The notes under the pieces are model-generated. The model was given only the letters and a program-made list of their open reading frames with translations. It was not told the DNA's origin and searched no databases. This document shows positions 63,720 to 64,000 of a stretch of 64,000 nucleotides of DNA, piece after piece. Made by a program: the position numbers and the translations under genes. The number at the start of each line of letters is the position of its first letter. The stretch's first letter is position 1. Origin of the DNA: Collinsella sp. (GTDB taxonomy: Bacteria > Actinomycetota > Coriobacteriia > Coriobacteriales > Coriobacteriaceae); the NCBI GenBank assembly GCA_019414345.1, contig DXMF01000002.1, positions 1-64,000 of the forward strand, given 5' to 3'.

Positions 63720-64000
63720 ACGTTTTCTCCTCTTGATTAAGCGCAACGTTGTGCGCATGCCTACGGTAATTATAGTGCCAAATGGTTCAAATGCTAAGGT
63801 GGGGACTCGAATCGCGAGCCCTTCCCGGTAGTGCTCGTGGGACGAGCATCTCCTTTGCATCGCTGGTCGATAAGCCGAGTATCGCCTGCGCACGGGACGG
63901 GCAGAAGCGGGTGCACCAAACCCGATACTTCTTTTCGCTCTCGAGTCCTGCCGCCGCCTTGTCCCTAACACTTCCTGACACCGATCGAAACGTGCCAAAA
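63720..64000. other. right-hand end, no supported gene
   Basis: On the minus strand TATAAT (plus 63770-63775, ATTATA) lies about 50 bases before the PTS IIA start and is a good -10. A 64-residue minus-strand frame (63787-63981) has no ribosome site or recognisable motif. A GATTCGAGTCCCCACC stretch resembles a tRNA T-arm, but no cloverleaf can be made. Confidence 0.4.

Noticed and set aside
63800..63830. tRNA-like T-arm (GATTCGAGTCCCCACC on the minus strand)
   Set aside because: No matching acceptor, D or anticodon arms within 100 bases.
63787..63981. 64-codon minus-strand frame
   Set aside because: No ribosome site or family; it may be the end of something outside the window, but nothing in the sequence supports it.

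Overview
The window looks like chromosome of a Coriobacteriia actinobacterium, most likely Collinsella or a close relative. This rests on the high GC content, very dense coding with many ATGA/TGATG start-stop overlaps, and an actinobacterial order of cell-envelope signalling genes (kinase, two FHA proteins, PP2C, FtsW/RodA, PBP, PASTA kinase) in which FtsW and the PBP are one polypeptide. A dnaK-grpE-dnaJ-hspR operon, a membrane LuxR-type regulator and several mannose-family PTS genes agree with it. The genus is an inference; no rRNA is present to settle it.

Layout. 1-6.1 kb (minus strand): a tandem membrane LuxR regulator, a small secreted protein, two ABC permeases, an ATPase and a membrane-anchored protein, probably one peptide- or export-related module. 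6.4-16.7 kb (plus): the division and cell-wall kinase cluster. 16.8-17.4 kb: tRNA-Arg(CCT) with tRNA fragments and a regular repeat array. 17.4-20.7 kb: a mannose PTS with DUF956. 21-26.4 kb: hypA, a large FeS/FAD oxidoreductase facing a TetR regulator (two matching operators between them), and a membrane protein with an apparent frameshift. 26.6-30 kb: an unknown membrane protein, an AAA/DUF4143 ATPase preceded by a 25-bp perfect palindrome, and a small protein. 30.1-34.7 kb: a second mannose-family PTS with a class II ketose-bisphosphate aldolase and a divergent DeoR regulator. 34.8-47.4 kb: clpB, two unknown anchored proteins in a repeat-rich zone, an aconitase-family hydratase, hspR-dnaJ-grpE-dnaK and a 2[4Fe-4S] ferredoxin. 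47.6-51.5 kb: nadA-nadB-nadC-niaR, de novo NAD synthesis with its niacin-responsive repressor. 51.9-55 kb: an AgrA/AgrC-like LytTR two-component pair, a degenerate UDG-fold-like protein and thioredoxin. 55.2-61.1 kb: nikR and hypF-hypC-hypD-hypE, which with the distant hypA serve NiFe-hydrogenase maturation (hydrogenase structural genes and hypB are not here). 61.2-64 kb: a HAD phosphatase, a lipoprotein and a glucose-type PTS IIA.

The most unusual content lies between genes. A 15-bp motif (GGAAA...CCCR) recurs in strictly alternating orientation with exactly 16 bp between copies (31-bp pitch, close to three DNA turns) in three arrays and one isolated pair. A second superfamily of palindromes keeps a GGGGAC-type core while its arms change compensatorily. 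A third element, seen twice, keeps a conserved two-part core around a variable hairpin inside variable but self-complementary outer arms. None of these is explained by the genes.
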